From NCBI RefSeq assembly GCF_022965805.1, contig NC_133109.1:7231869-7295868 (forward strand): a DNA stretch of 64,000 nt, written 5' to 3'. Each line of letters opens with the position of its first letter. The stretch's first letter is position 1. Below, piece by piece: positions 45,421 through 57,000 of the stretch. The notes under the pieces were generated by a model. The model made no database searches. It was not told the DNA's origin and was given only the letters and a program-made list of their open reading frames with translations. The translations under genes and the position numbers were made by a program. Source of the DNA: Primulina eburnea (Eukaryota; Streptophyta; Magnoliopsida; Lamiales; Gesneriaceae).

Positions 45421-46085
45421 TTGTGTGCTTTAACTAATATTGGCTTCATTGCACAATTATTATATTAATATTATGTATAGTTCTTGAATAATTTTTTTTA
45501 ATCAATTTAGTTATGATATTTTATATCTAAAATATAGATAAACAAGTTGAGAAGTTATTATCCTTATGTTTAAATTATTATTAAATAAAAATGACAAAAT
45601 TTACATATCAAATATAATGTTGAAAAATAATAATGTCTTAAATCATCTCAGAAATATTTACTCTAATAGTTTCGAGTAATATGATATATAATATTCATAT
45701 CATGTATTTAGATTTGTGTATGTTTTCATACATATTAAGAAAAATATTGAAAAAATAAATTTTATAAAAAAAATTCATTTTATTTTTATTTAATTAATGT
45801 TTTAATAGAATAAAAAAGTTGGAATTAGTTTATGTATTTAATGATGAGATTAGATTGGTTAAAATATATATAAAATAATTTTAAATATAAAAAGTTGATT
45901 ATATATTTGAAAGGGGCGAAAAAGAAATGCAACTTTATATTTGGAAGGGATAAAGTACTAAATATAGATCTATTACTATGAGTAACCATAGTTTCAATGC
46001 ATAAGTTGATGTTTTCCAATATGAGAAGTTGGTGAAAAATTCTCAATCAAAACATTTTCTTTGGGTTCACTCTCGACTCACAAAA
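45421..46085. other. AT-rich host DNA
   Basis: No gene or defined repeat seen. An antisense 73-codon stretch at 45825-46046 is AT-driven. Confidence 0.6.
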
Positions 46086-46170
46086 TTGTGGTACTATGTC
46101 ATACAAAATATGGTACACTTCATGTGGAAATTTGGTACACTTCACGTAGAAATGTGGTACTAAAAAAGTA
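46086..46170 (+). repeat. Short tandem units ending in TGGTAC
   Basis: Three to four degenerate ~21-bp units (such as CATACAAAATATGGTACACTT, 46100-46120) differ mainly in their first half. They are followed by 'GGGACTGAA' twice (46175 and 46205). Likely the terminal part of an unidentified repeat. Confidence 0.5.
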
Positions 46171-46501
46171 CTCAGGGACTGAACAAAAAAAAATCAACAG
46201 CTGGGGACTGAAGGCCAATTTCCCGTTTCCAATATTTATGGTAATTAGTATATTATTTGAGAATATTTATTGAACAATAAATGCTTAAGAAACTCAAGGA
46301 AATAATCATTCCAATTAATATAGTACCTAAAATAACAACATAAAATAAGTGGTTAAATTATCAATAATAATCAAATAAAATATATAAATAGCGCTTACTC
46401 AATTAACATCACCTTTAGAAACATCAATATAAGTTAGGTCTATTGGATTGGACTATCCCACCAATCAAATTAAGTGAGTTGGGTTGGGAATTTTTTTTAG
46501 A

Positions 46502-46504
<3 letters not shown>
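46171..46504. other. Unassigned AT-rich stretch
   Basis: Nothing supported between the short tandem units and the first TA microsatellite. Confidence 0.5.

Positions 46505-46562
<58 letters not shown>
46505..46562. repeat. (TA)n microsatellite
   Basis: About 29 uninterrupted TA units. Confidence 0.95.
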
Positions 46563-46572
<10 letters not shown>

Positions 46573-46705
46573 TAGCGAAAGTTGTGAATTTTTTGTGATA
46601 ATTATTTTTATTAATATGTCGAAGTGTTAAATCATTGATTTAGTATTTTATTAAAATTTTCTATAAATTTTTACTTATAAAATTATAAAAAATCGTAATA
46701 TATAT

Positions 46706-46709
<4 letters not shown>

Positions 46710-46780
<71 letters not shown>
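46710..46780. repeat. (TA)n microsatellite
   Basis: About 35 uninterrupted TA units. It is followed by a short GC-richer stretch (46795-46880) without a coding signal. Confidence 0.95.
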
Positions 46781-46785
<5 letters not shown>

Positions 46786-46904
46786 TGTTTTTTACAGGTG
46801 GCCCATGGCCGCAACCCACCATGGTTCGCCTGGGTTGAGTTCCTCAACCCATCAAGAGACGGGTTGATTGGGCCCGTTTGACAGCCTCTAATCACCTTAT
46901 AAAT

Positions 46905-47095
46905 GTAAGTATGTTGTGAGATTATCTCAAGAATTTATACTCAATTTATACTCGTAAGACGGTTTGACCCAGTTCATATTAAGTGAAAAATAATTTTTTT
47001 GACATAAAATATAATAAATTTTTATTAGTCGAACCAAGTAGAAAATCAGTTTCACAAAATTAGTTCGTGAGATAGTCTCATAGGAGCTTTTGTGC
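46905..47095. repeat. Diverged copy of the GAGACGGTCTCA MITE-like repeat
   Basis: Shares the order of landmarks with 4798-4970: GTGAGATTATCTCA and CGTAAGACGGTTTGACCC at the left, an AAAAATAAT/AAAATATAATAAA interior, and CGTGAGATAGTCTCATAGGAGCTTTTGTGCC at the right. Similarity is partial. Confidence 0.5.
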
Positions 47096-47099
47096 CATT

Positions 47100-47779
47100 T
47101 TATAAATATGTTACATTATAATATAGAATATATATTCAACCAAACTAATGAGTTAAAGTCAAAATTTGTGCTAGGATCGTGACATTGGTGTAGAGGGGTG
47201 AATAAACATTCTCAACAAAATATCAAAATAATTCGATTGGATTAGCAACACCGAATTGTTATTCTTGTCAGTTGGGTATTAATAAGCCAACAGTTGGATA
47301 CTTCCTAAGAAAATCATCATTGAATTAGTTTGAACACAATAAACGGCATTACTTATTAACAATTAGGCTACAAATTGAAGAAAAAAAAAGGTAACTGAAA
47401 ATGTAAATGTACAGATATGTTTCTGTATATTCATATACTTGAATAACTTTTAGACACAGTGCTGAGAAACAAGATAACTTTACTGATAACCAGACTAATG
47501 TGAAACAAATTTACTTGAATCATACTGAAGATATCCAAGCCACTTAGAATCAAGCTGACTGAATGGGAACCCAACTGAACATAACCAAACTGATGCTGCT
47601 CCAAACACTGACAACAACGATCCTTTTGGACCATGCTACAAATGAATTAAGACTCATTCAGTCTCGCCGTTGATCGGTAACCCTTCAGTACATCTCATAA
47701 TTGGACAATAAATGATTAATAATTTTTTTCATATTTCTTTTATTTTGCAGTTAGAACCTAAAAAGATATATGAGCCCTC
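47100..47779. other. Non-coding stretch, nothing recognised
   Basis: No ORF with family resemblance; possibly the decayed upstream part of the copia relic that follows. Confidence 0.5.
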
Positions 47780-49040
47780 TTATATAGAAGTTGGATAAAA
47801 GCAATGCAGGAATAATTAAATCAATTTGATAGAAATAAAGTTTGGTACTTAGTTCTTAGGCTTTCTCAGCAATCAGACATAGGAACCCGATGGGTTTATA
47901 GAAACAAATTGGATGAAAATGGAATTATGATTAGAAACATTGAAGATTATTTGCACACAGTTTTAGAAAAGAAGAAGAAATATTTTGATGAAATTTTTGC
48001 ACCAATAGTTAGCTAGAGACGATCAGAATAATTCTTACTTATACTGCTTACAGAAGCTTTAGATTACAAAAGTATTGTATGGATTAAAACAAGCATTTTG
48101 TGCTTGATATGATACTTTATCACAATTCTTGCTTAATCATTATTTCACAATCGGTTATATTTACATTAGCTAAAAAAGATCCATATTTACGTTGATATTA
48201 TCAACTAACCCAAAATTATGCGAGAAGTTTTTGAAGCTGATGCATGACAAGTTCGAGATGAGCATGATGAGTGAATTGACGTTCTTTTTCTGGGCTTACA
48301 AGTGAAGCGGATAAACTCCAGGATTTTTATCAATCAGGTCAAATACTCTAAAGAGTTGTAGAATCATTTCGAAATTGAAACTTGCTCAGTTCTTTAGTTA
48401 ATCTCGATAAAGACAAAGGGGGAATATCAGTCAAAGTAACAATGTATAGATGTTTAATAGGTTTATTATTATACCCAAGTGTCAGATGATCTGACATTAT
48501 GTTTGCAGTATGTATATGTGTTCATTTTTAATCCAATCTTAAGCAATCACATTTATTAGCTACTAAAATAATATTAAAATACTTGAAAGGAACTCAGATG
48601 TAGAATTTGGTATCCCAAGGGACATATTTTTCAATTTAGTTGGATATTCAGATGAATATTATGTAGGATGCAAACATGACATTAAGAGTACAAGTGGAAC
48701 TTGTCATTTTCTTGGAAAACCAACTAATTTCATGGTTTAGCAAGAAATAGACATCAATTGTCATTTCAACTAACGAAACTGAATATCTAGCCGCTGGAAG
48801 TTGTTGTGCCCAAGAGCTATGGATTCAACAACAATCGAAATATTATGGAATTGATGCAACAGAGTCACCAATCTTCTGTGACGACACAAATGAAATCACA
48901 ATAACGTATAACCAATTTTTCACTCTTCGACTAAACATATAAATATTCAACAACATTTTATACGAGATCATGTAATGAACAAGAATATCATATTGGAATA
49001 TGTCTCCATAGAGCAACAGACAGCCGATAAAATGTCCATT
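47780..49040 (+). pseudogene. Ty1/copia pol relic (RT and RNase H)
   Basis: Heavily broken plus-strand remnant of a copia polymerase. RT beginning: the motif GTRWVYRNKLDENG at about 47885-47926, preceded by WYL..LR.SQ. Further RT traces (FLGLQVKRI near 48290) are followed by RNase H traces: STSGTCHFLG (about 48690), a TNETEYLAAGSCCAQELW-like stretch with shifts (about 48770-48820), CDDTNE (about 48880), and HINIQ..FIRDHVM (about 48945-48980). No LTRs or target duplication found. At least eight stops or shifts; an old insertion. Confidence 0.75.
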
Positions 49041-50665
49041 ACTTGTTTTTCTTTAAAATGTACTAGACTTTTTTTTCCCTTAAGCATTTAGGCCGATTAT
49101 TTACATACACACACACACACACACAATTTTAAAATACTTTTCCACTATTTAAAAATAACAAATAACCTATTATTTGAAAATCTCAAAAGTACGCAAATGC
49201 AAAACGTAAAATCTTAAACGTCAATCAACCCTAAGCTAACATTATTTCAAAAAAAAAAGAATTAACTCTAACATCCTCTCAAAACCTCTCAAAAGCATAT
49301 AAGATATAAAATTTTGTAAATTAATCTTAAATCGTAAACATAATTTTTGCGGAAAACTAGCGACTGTCCTCAGGTTGTGTGTACCTTCAGTCCAGATAGG
49401 TCAACCATCAAGTCCTCCATCAATATCAACATCATGCTCACCTGTATCGATCACACATTGTGAGTCTAATGACTCAACAAACCTTAACCATGACCACAAG
49501 TATACATATACATCCAAATGCAACAGTGAAAATACTTTTAATAAAATAGCTTTTCATGAATATGCATAAACTAATTTTTTTTTCCTTTTCATCATATACG
49601 TATATGTTTCTTTTTTTTTTTTAATCCAGTTCTTTAATTGTGACTTTCGTATTAGTTGTAGGTTGATGGATCCATCTACGTATAACCACGTATCGAGCGA
49701 CGGAGACATCATCGACATTCTCACCCGTCAACTGAGCCTTGTTCTTACATATTATCGTATCATCGTATTAGTCAGAATCAATTCATCTCCTTCAACCTTT
49801 CATATTCCATCACTTATAGAAAATTCATGCATGTATAAATCATTTTTCTTTTAAATCAAACATGCAACATGTCTTTTAGCATTAGTGTTTCATCATAAAA
49901 TTCAACCCATTCGTTTTTCTTGCAAGAAACCTCCATGGATTCGTTCATTTTTTATAATACACGGTAAAGAAGACATCATATGGCGGTTGATTCGTTTTTA
50001 CGAAGGATTCGAAATTGATAAAAAAATGTAAAGAGTAGGAACTATAACTTATTTTGTATTTAGCATGGTGGATTATGCATAGGGATGAAAGTTTAGTATA
50101 TGTATCTGAGCGCGCGTGTGTTTTGCTACAAATCCATTAGTTTGAATAGGCAAACTCACTTGACAATAGATTTCAAATTCAAAATAATTATTTTTTAAAT
50201 TATTGAGAAGAATTTCAAATGCATCCCAATATGAAGCCATTTCCTATTATTCCCTCAAATATTTCCTTAAATCTAAATTTTTCAATCCAAACACAACCTT
50301 AATCTCATACGGTATATATAGATGTTAAAAGAAATAAAGAAGAAGAAGATCTTCAGTTACCGGATGATAGACTTGAAAGTTTTTGGTTGAAAAGAGGATA
50401 ATCAGTGAATTATTCGTACCAAAATATTATATATTTTCATAATGGAAAGAAAAGCAACATTTATAAAGTATTTTAAATCGTCCATATGTACATATAAAGC
50501 ATCGTGTTGGATCTATCATCTATATAAATAAATAAAAGCGAAAACATATTAAAACCACCGTACGGGCATTATTTCTTAAAATAAATGGTTGTATAATGGA
50601 GTCATTACACATTCAAACGAAAGGAAATTGCATACACTATTTTTTTAAAATTTTGAGATTGTTAC
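49041..50665. other. AT-rich host DNA
   Basis: No gene supported. Contains a short (CA)n at 49105-49125. Short open stretches at 49375-49569 and 49663-49854 lack family resemblance. Confidence 0.6.
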
Positions 50666-51003
50666 TGTAGAACCCGTAAATCAGTCTACGTATAAGCCAT
50701 GCATAATTCTAGATTTTTAAATTAAATTGACTTCATTGCATGATTATTTAAATGCATTTCTTTGAAGTTAATTATTTTATGATTTCATGCAGTAGTTTGA
50801 TTTTTATCATTTCAGTTATTTCAGTGAGGTCGGACTGGAGTTGGAGTTTTGAGATAGAATTTAAGATTCGAGAAATATTTCCAGAAGTTAATTTAGCTAG
50901 CAAGTAAGTTCATTTAAGTTAGTAAGAAGGTTTGAGGATTTAATTTAAGTTACTTGAGGTGAGTAGAAAATAAGCTCATTTAAGTTGCATAATTAAGGGG
51001 TTA
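50666..51003 (+). repeat. LTR F, left part
   Basis: Starts TGTAGAACCCGTAAATCAG, very like LTR D (TGTAGAACCCGATTTCAG), and is cut at GGTTA (50999-51003) by element D. It resumes at 61557. Confidence 0.8.
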
Positions 51004-52491
51004 TGTAGAACCCGATTTCAGTATACGTATAACCCATGCATCTATTTAAATTATTAAAACATTCAATTTATTTTAAAGGAGTTTAGTCATGCATAATTTA
51101 TTTAAATGCACTATTTTAAATTAAGTTATGTTACGTCATGCACGTTAAAATGTCTTTTGAGTTTCATGTTTCAGGCGATTATTCGAAGCGGGATTGAGGA
51201 AAAGACTCGGTGACGATTTTTGGCAATTTTAAAGATGGTATTTTATTTTAAGTTGAGTTTGGGGGCATTTTAAATAATTTAGTGAGTTTTAGCATTTTTG
51301 AGCCTAAATCATTATTTAGCAATTTTAAGAGTTTAAAACTTTTAAAATTAGTATTTTATGAGATGTTAGTATTTTAATGTATAAGATAATTATTTAGTAA
51401 TTGTAAGACGTTTAAACTTTTAAGTTTAGCACTTGCACTATTTATTTTTATTAGAGTTGTGTTAAAGTAAGGGAAAGTTAGTATATTTTTTATTAAGTTG
51501 TCAATTAGTCATTAGCAACTTTTAATTATTAACACTCACACACACATTAGTGCTCAAAACACACTCCAACACACTTTTACATGCAGTAATCACACGCACA
51601 AAACACACACTCTTCAATCCATTCTAGTTTGTATTATTTTTGAGAGAAAAAGCTTAGGGTTCTTTGTAAAACAGCAGCCGCCCCTTTTATTCAATATTCC
51701 CAGCGATTTTCGTTGGTTATTTTCAAGGAAAAACGGTGCCACGTTCGTCCCGGATCAACCTCGCTCCTATCTCCGCTTCGGTGTCGTCGTTCGGTAACGT
51801 TTATCGTTAAAAAGGCACGTATATTCTGTTCTTGCTGTGTCGATCAAGTCATATATCGAATTACGTTGTTTTTATGCGTAAAATTTATGTATGATGATAG
51901 TAGTTTGAGCGGATCATGGATCGGATCAATCTCGAAGGAAAATTTTAGATCTAAAACTCGTTTTTACTGTTCATGTCAAAACTGCGATTTTTCTGTTCAT
52001 ATTTTGGGAAAACTTTCAACGGCAAAAACGTAGAACTTTTCGATACCTTCGATTTGACATAAAATTCAAGATTTTTGGACGAAAAATGAGAGAGTTATGA
52101 TATTTTTCGTGTGACTGCTCAAACTGAAATTTTAAGAAAAGTTTGGTACCATTGTATTTTTGAAGTTTTATGTTGCAGGTTTCGTTGGAAATCGACGGGC
52201 GATCGTCGCTGCATATGAGTATGTTAGTATTGAGGTTTGTTGTAGGTCTCAAGGTTTTGTTGGACGTCGTTAGGTGTTTGAATTAGTTTAAAGTCGTAGG
52301 AACTCGATTGATGTCAATTGCCAATTAGCGCTGTATTGGGTAGCATGGTGGACGTCGTATCTTGAAGTGTTTATATAAGTTTTATGCAATGTTATGGTGT
52401 CCTTAAGGTGTTGAATCATCGTGTTCAAGTGTCAATTTGGGTGTGTAGGCATGTGCATAAGTTTTCTCGCAGGTTTCTTCGTACAGTGTGC

Positions 52492-52749
52492 CGACGGACC
52501 CCCACACGGACCCGAGCACGGGGTCCGTGTCTTTGTTTTCCCTTGGTGCGTCTTTACAGTAGGTACACGGACCTGGTTCCGGACCCATACACGGGGTCCG
52601 TGCCCCTTCCCTTCCCGAGTAGTCCTTTTACAGTACCTACACGGACCCTCACCCGAACCCTGACACGGGGTCCGTGCCTTTGTTTTCCTTCGGTGTCAAT
52701 ATCCAGAGCCTACACGGACCCCTACACGGATGTAGGTACGGGATCCGTG
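52492..52749 (+). repeat. Four CACGGACC/GGTCCGTG units at ~73-bp period in LTR D
   Basis: Left arms (ACGGACC) align at 52494, 52567, 52641 and 52714, spacing 73, 74 and 73. Each unit ends with GGGGTCCGTG or GGGATCCGTG about 30 bases later, so arms can pair. Units two to four are preceded by CAG plus a few bases and TACACGG. Unit four has an inner CCTACA/TGTAGG hairpin. The 3' LTR copy is at 60213-60470. Confidence 0.85.
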
Positions 52750-53100
52750 TCCTTCATTTTTGGGGAAGGATAATTTATTATGCTTTGAGGTTAGACGTCA
52801 TGGGTTAGTACAATGATTTACAAAGTCGAGTCATGGGGAATTGTAGAACGTCCTAAGAATTTAATGAACTCGTAAGTGAGCATGATTTACCTACGTCTAA
52901 GTATGCAAGTTAAGCATGTCAATCCATGATCAGTATGTGCAGCAACGGTCCCGATCGAAGCCCAACGAATCCCTCAACGCCAAGTAAATATGTTTGACGT
53001 GCAAAGAAAATATGTTTAGTTTTTGAGGTATGCTAATTGACTTGTGACCAAATTATGAATGGGTTTGGAAGTCGGTGAACGTGGTCGAGGACCTCTCCGC

Positions 53101-53187
53101 CCCGTTAAATTATGAACGGGTTAGATCGTGGTTGGAAAGCGTTAAATTATGAACGGGGACCAACCAGCCCGTTAAATTATGAACGGG
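53101..53187 (+). repeat. CCCGTTAAATTATGAACGGG hairpin units in LTR D
   Basis: Three copies (53101-53120, 53140-53155 lacking outer bases, 53168-53187) of a 20-base hairpin with stem CCCGTT/AACGGG and loop AAATTATG. A degenerate half-unit (AAATTATGAATGGG) lies at 53047-53060. The 3' LTR copy is at 60823-60909. Confidence 0.85.
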
Positions 53188-53836
53188 GATTTCATGTATG
53201 CGACAGTGGATACGTCCCTGTCAGCCCAGTACTGTGGTGTGTCTGATCAGGCGTTTATTATGTATAGGTCACTTGCTTTGAAACATCCTCTACGAAAAAT
53301 GATGAAGTTATGTATGTTTACGTATGCAGTATGTTTATGAAAGTTTATGATGATGGCACGTCTAGTTTTGTATGTATGTATGTTCAAGTTCAAGTTTATT
53401 TCAAGTTGAAGTTTATGCAAGTTCAATTTAAAGTATGTATGTCCTATTTTAAAGATGCATGCGATTTTATTATGTAATACTCGTTATTTCCAGTTTATAC
53501 GTGTTGAGTCTTTAGACTCACTAGACTTGATCGATGCAGGTGAGTACGATGAGCAGGAATTAGGAGGTGGCGACCAAGGGGCAGGCTTGGGCTGAGCGGC
53601 AGGCTAAACCCGAGGACCGCAAGTTTATGTTTATGCAAACTTTTAAAATACTCTGATGTTATGATTTGAATGTGAGACGTTTTGAGACAGCGTTCTTTTA
53701 GCAAACTTTTATTTGATGATTGATTATTTTAAAGATATTTTATGAATGTTGGGTGACTACCGTACGGATGTTTTATTTGAATGAAATTTTTATTTTTCCG
53801 CAAATTTCAAGTAGTAAAAGTACGGTACGTTACAGT

Positions 53837-53849
53837 TGGTATCAGAGCC
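53837..53849 (+). other. Primer binding site, initiator Met tRNA (element D)
   Basis: TGGTATCAGAGCC two bases after the LTR end. The 221 bases to the gag ATG are an untranslated leader with nothing else seen. Confidence 0.93.
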
Positions 53850-54070
53850 AGGTTCTTGTAAAGGGTTACGCCTACTGCCAGTCGCAAGAAGCTCTCGAAG
53901 TCACACCTCAAGTCTGTAAGTTTTAAAGTTTTGAGTTATGCTATGTACTATGCATTAGATCATGATTTCAGCATGTTTATGTTTTAAAGTTCAAATTACG
54001 TGCATCTTAAAATATTAGTATTATATTCATGCTTGTTGGGTTTACGTGTTGGGTAATCTATTGGAACAGT

Positions 54071-57000
54071 ATGCCTCCTAGACGTGTGATCGACCGGGAA
54101 ACAAGAGATGAGAACAGAGAGCAGCGAGAGGAGGAGAGGGCCAATCCTCCACCACCTCCACCACCAGATATGCAAGCTCAGATGATTGCTGGTATGACTC
54201 AGTTCTTCGCGCAGCTTGCGAGGAACCAGACTGCTGTAGGCCCCGAGGAGAGGCCTAGACCTGAGGCGGTATATGAGAGGTTCCGGAGGATGAGTCCGAA
54301 GGAGTTTTCGGGAACCACTGACCCGATGATAGCTGAGGAATGGATCAAGTCCATCGAAGTAATTTTCGACTTTATGGAGCTGGCAGACGCTGATAGGGTT
54401 CGTTGTGCCATCTTCTTATTGACTGGAGATGCGAGGTTATGGTGGGAGAGCGCGTCCGTGGCGGTTAATCTGCAAGTACTGCCATGGAATGGTTTCAAGG
54501 AAGTCTTCAACTCCAAGTACTTCACTGAGGAAGTACGAACCCGACTCACCAACAAGTTCATGACGCTGCGGCAAGGAGATAGTAGCGTGGCAGAGTTTGT
54601 GAGAAAGTTTGAGAGGGGGTGTCACTTCGTGCCCCTCATTTCGAATGATGCCCAAGCAAAGTTGAGGCATTTTCTGAATGGGCTGCGGCCGATCCTGCGC
54701 CGCGATGTGAGAGTAGCTGGTCCCACTTCTTATGCAGTCGCCGTATCTAGGGCCTTGGCGGCAGAGCAGGACCAGCGAGATATTGAGGCTGACAGGCAGG
54801 GCAAGAGGCCCTATCAAGCACCACCGCAGCACCAGAATCAACGACCCCAGTTTAAGAAGCAGTATCAGGGGCCACCTGGGAAGAAACCGTATCAGGGACC
54901 ACCTAAGAGCAAGGGTCCCATTCAGCCGCAAGGGGCGCCACAAAGACCAGTTGTTTTTCCCGTGTGTCCAAAATGCAACCGCCAGCATCCGGGACAGTGC
55001 CTATATGGGTCAGGCAAGTGTTTTAAATGTGGAGCTACGGACCACATGCTGAAAGAGTGCCCACAGTGGAAGAAACCAACCCAGGGCAGGGTATTCGCCA
55101 TGCATGCTCAGGAGGCGAACCCAGACACCACTCTACTGACCGGTGACCTTTCCTATCTAAGCTCAGTATTAATTCCTTGCATTTCCTGTTTAACTTTAAT
55201 TGAGATTACTAGTATTTTAGTTGGATTATTAGGTGTATTTTGTGCTTGAGGTTATGGTAGAATAATTGGGATGTAAGTTAGTTTTGTGTTGTGCTAACGC
55301 GTCTCAGGAAACATTTTTATTAAGAGACTATCCACGACTGCACTGATAGACTCAGGAGCCACTCACTCCTTCATATCGGAGACATTTGCTAATCATTTGG
55401 ACCTCAAGTCCATAGGCCTAGACGTGAACTTTTCAGTGACATTCCCGTCAGGGGAAGAGCTGTTGGCTACCAGTGTGATCAGGGATATCGATCTAGAACT
55501 GCATGGCCACCTGGTATATGCAGATTTAATCCTATTGCCGATGCCAGAATTCGACATTATCTTGGGCATGGACTGGCTGGCTAAGAATAGAGTTCTGATA
55601 GATTTTCAGAAGAGGTCAGTCTTGGTTAGACCGCCGGGCATGGAGCAATTTCTTTTTGAGCCAGCCAGATGGAGAAGCTTTCCTCGCATGATTTCGTGCA
55701 TGCAGGCGAAGAGGTTGATCTCCAAGGGATGTCAAGCCTTCTTGGCTAGTATTATTTCAGCGCCTGACGTGCCCACTCCTTCTATTTCAGAAGTGCCAGT
55801 AGTCAGCGAATTTCCAGACGTCTTTCCTGATGACGTCACCGGCCTTCCACCAGAGAGAGAGGTGGAGTTTGCAATCGAGCTCGTGCCGGGCACAGCGCCA
55901 ATCTCCAAGGCACCATACAGGTTAGCTCCAGCTGAGATGTTAGAGCTCAAGAAGCAGATTCAAGAGCTCCTCGACAAAGGCTTTATCCGCCCTAGTTTCT
56001 CACCGTGGGACGCACCAGTGCTCTTTGTGAAGAAGAAGGATGGGAGCATGAGGTTGTGCATCGATTACCGTGAACTAAACAAGGTAACGATCAAGAACAA
56101 ATACCCGTTGCCTAGAATCGAAGACTTGTTCGATCAGTTGCAGGGAGCTACCGTGTTCTCTAAGATAGATCTTCGATCAGGGCATCATCAGCTGAAGGTT
56201 AAGGATGCAGATGTTCACAAGACGGCCTTCAGGACCAGGTATGGGCATTTCGAGTTCTTAGTAATGCCATTCGGTTTGACGAATGCTCCAGCAATTTTCA
56301 TGGACCTCATGAACCGAGTATTTCAGCCGTTCCTCGACCAGTTCGTCATAGTATTCATTGACGATATTCTCATATACTCGAAGGGCCATGAGGAGCACAG
56401 CCAGCATTTGAGGACAGTTCTACAGACCTTGCAGAGCCGTAAGTTGTTTGCGAAGTTTAGTAAGTGTGAATTTTGGCTAGAGAAGGTAGCGTTTTTGGGG
56501 CATATAGTATCTAGCAGTGGAATCGAGGTGGATCCAGCGAAAGTAGCAGCTGTCAAGGATTGGGTTGAGCCAAAGAATGCATCAGAAATCCGCAGCTTTT
56601 TGGGTTTAGCCGGTTACTACCGTAAGTTTATTAAGGGGTTTTCATCCATAGCAGTGCCACTCACTTCACTCACCAAGAAGAATGCTAAATTCGTGTGGAG
56701 TGATGAATGTCAGAAGAGCTTTGATACTCTGAAGCAAGCTCTTATTTCAGCGCCAGTGCTAGCCATGCCGACAGGGCAAGGTGAGTTTGTGCTTTATACC
56801 GATGCATCTAAGCTCGGATTAGGCGCCGTGTTGATGCAGCAGGGTCGAGTCATAGCTTATGCTTCCAGACAGTTAAAGGTGCACGAGAAGAACTACCCGA
56901 CGCACGACCTTGAGTTAGCCGCCGTTGTCTTTGCATTGAAGATTTGGAGACATTACTTATACGGCGAGAAATGTCAGATCTTCACCGACCACAAGAGTCT

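Larger units (their letters stand above)
51004..53834 (+). repeat. Element D 5' LTR
   Basis: 2831 bp, TGTAGAACCC...TACGTTACA. Two separate hairpin arrays (52492-52749 and 53101-53187). A short landmark 'TTGAGTCTTTAGACTCACTA' (53504-53523), shared in near-identical form with LTR F, is followed by GCAGGTGAGTACG. Stop-free frames at 51713-52033 and 52384-52773 recur in the 3' LTR and are not genes. Confidence 0.95.

Noticed and set aside
52384..52773. 129-codon frame rich in Thr-Arg in LTR D
   Set aside because: It arises from the CACGGACC hairpin array and appears again in the 3' LTR (60105-60494).
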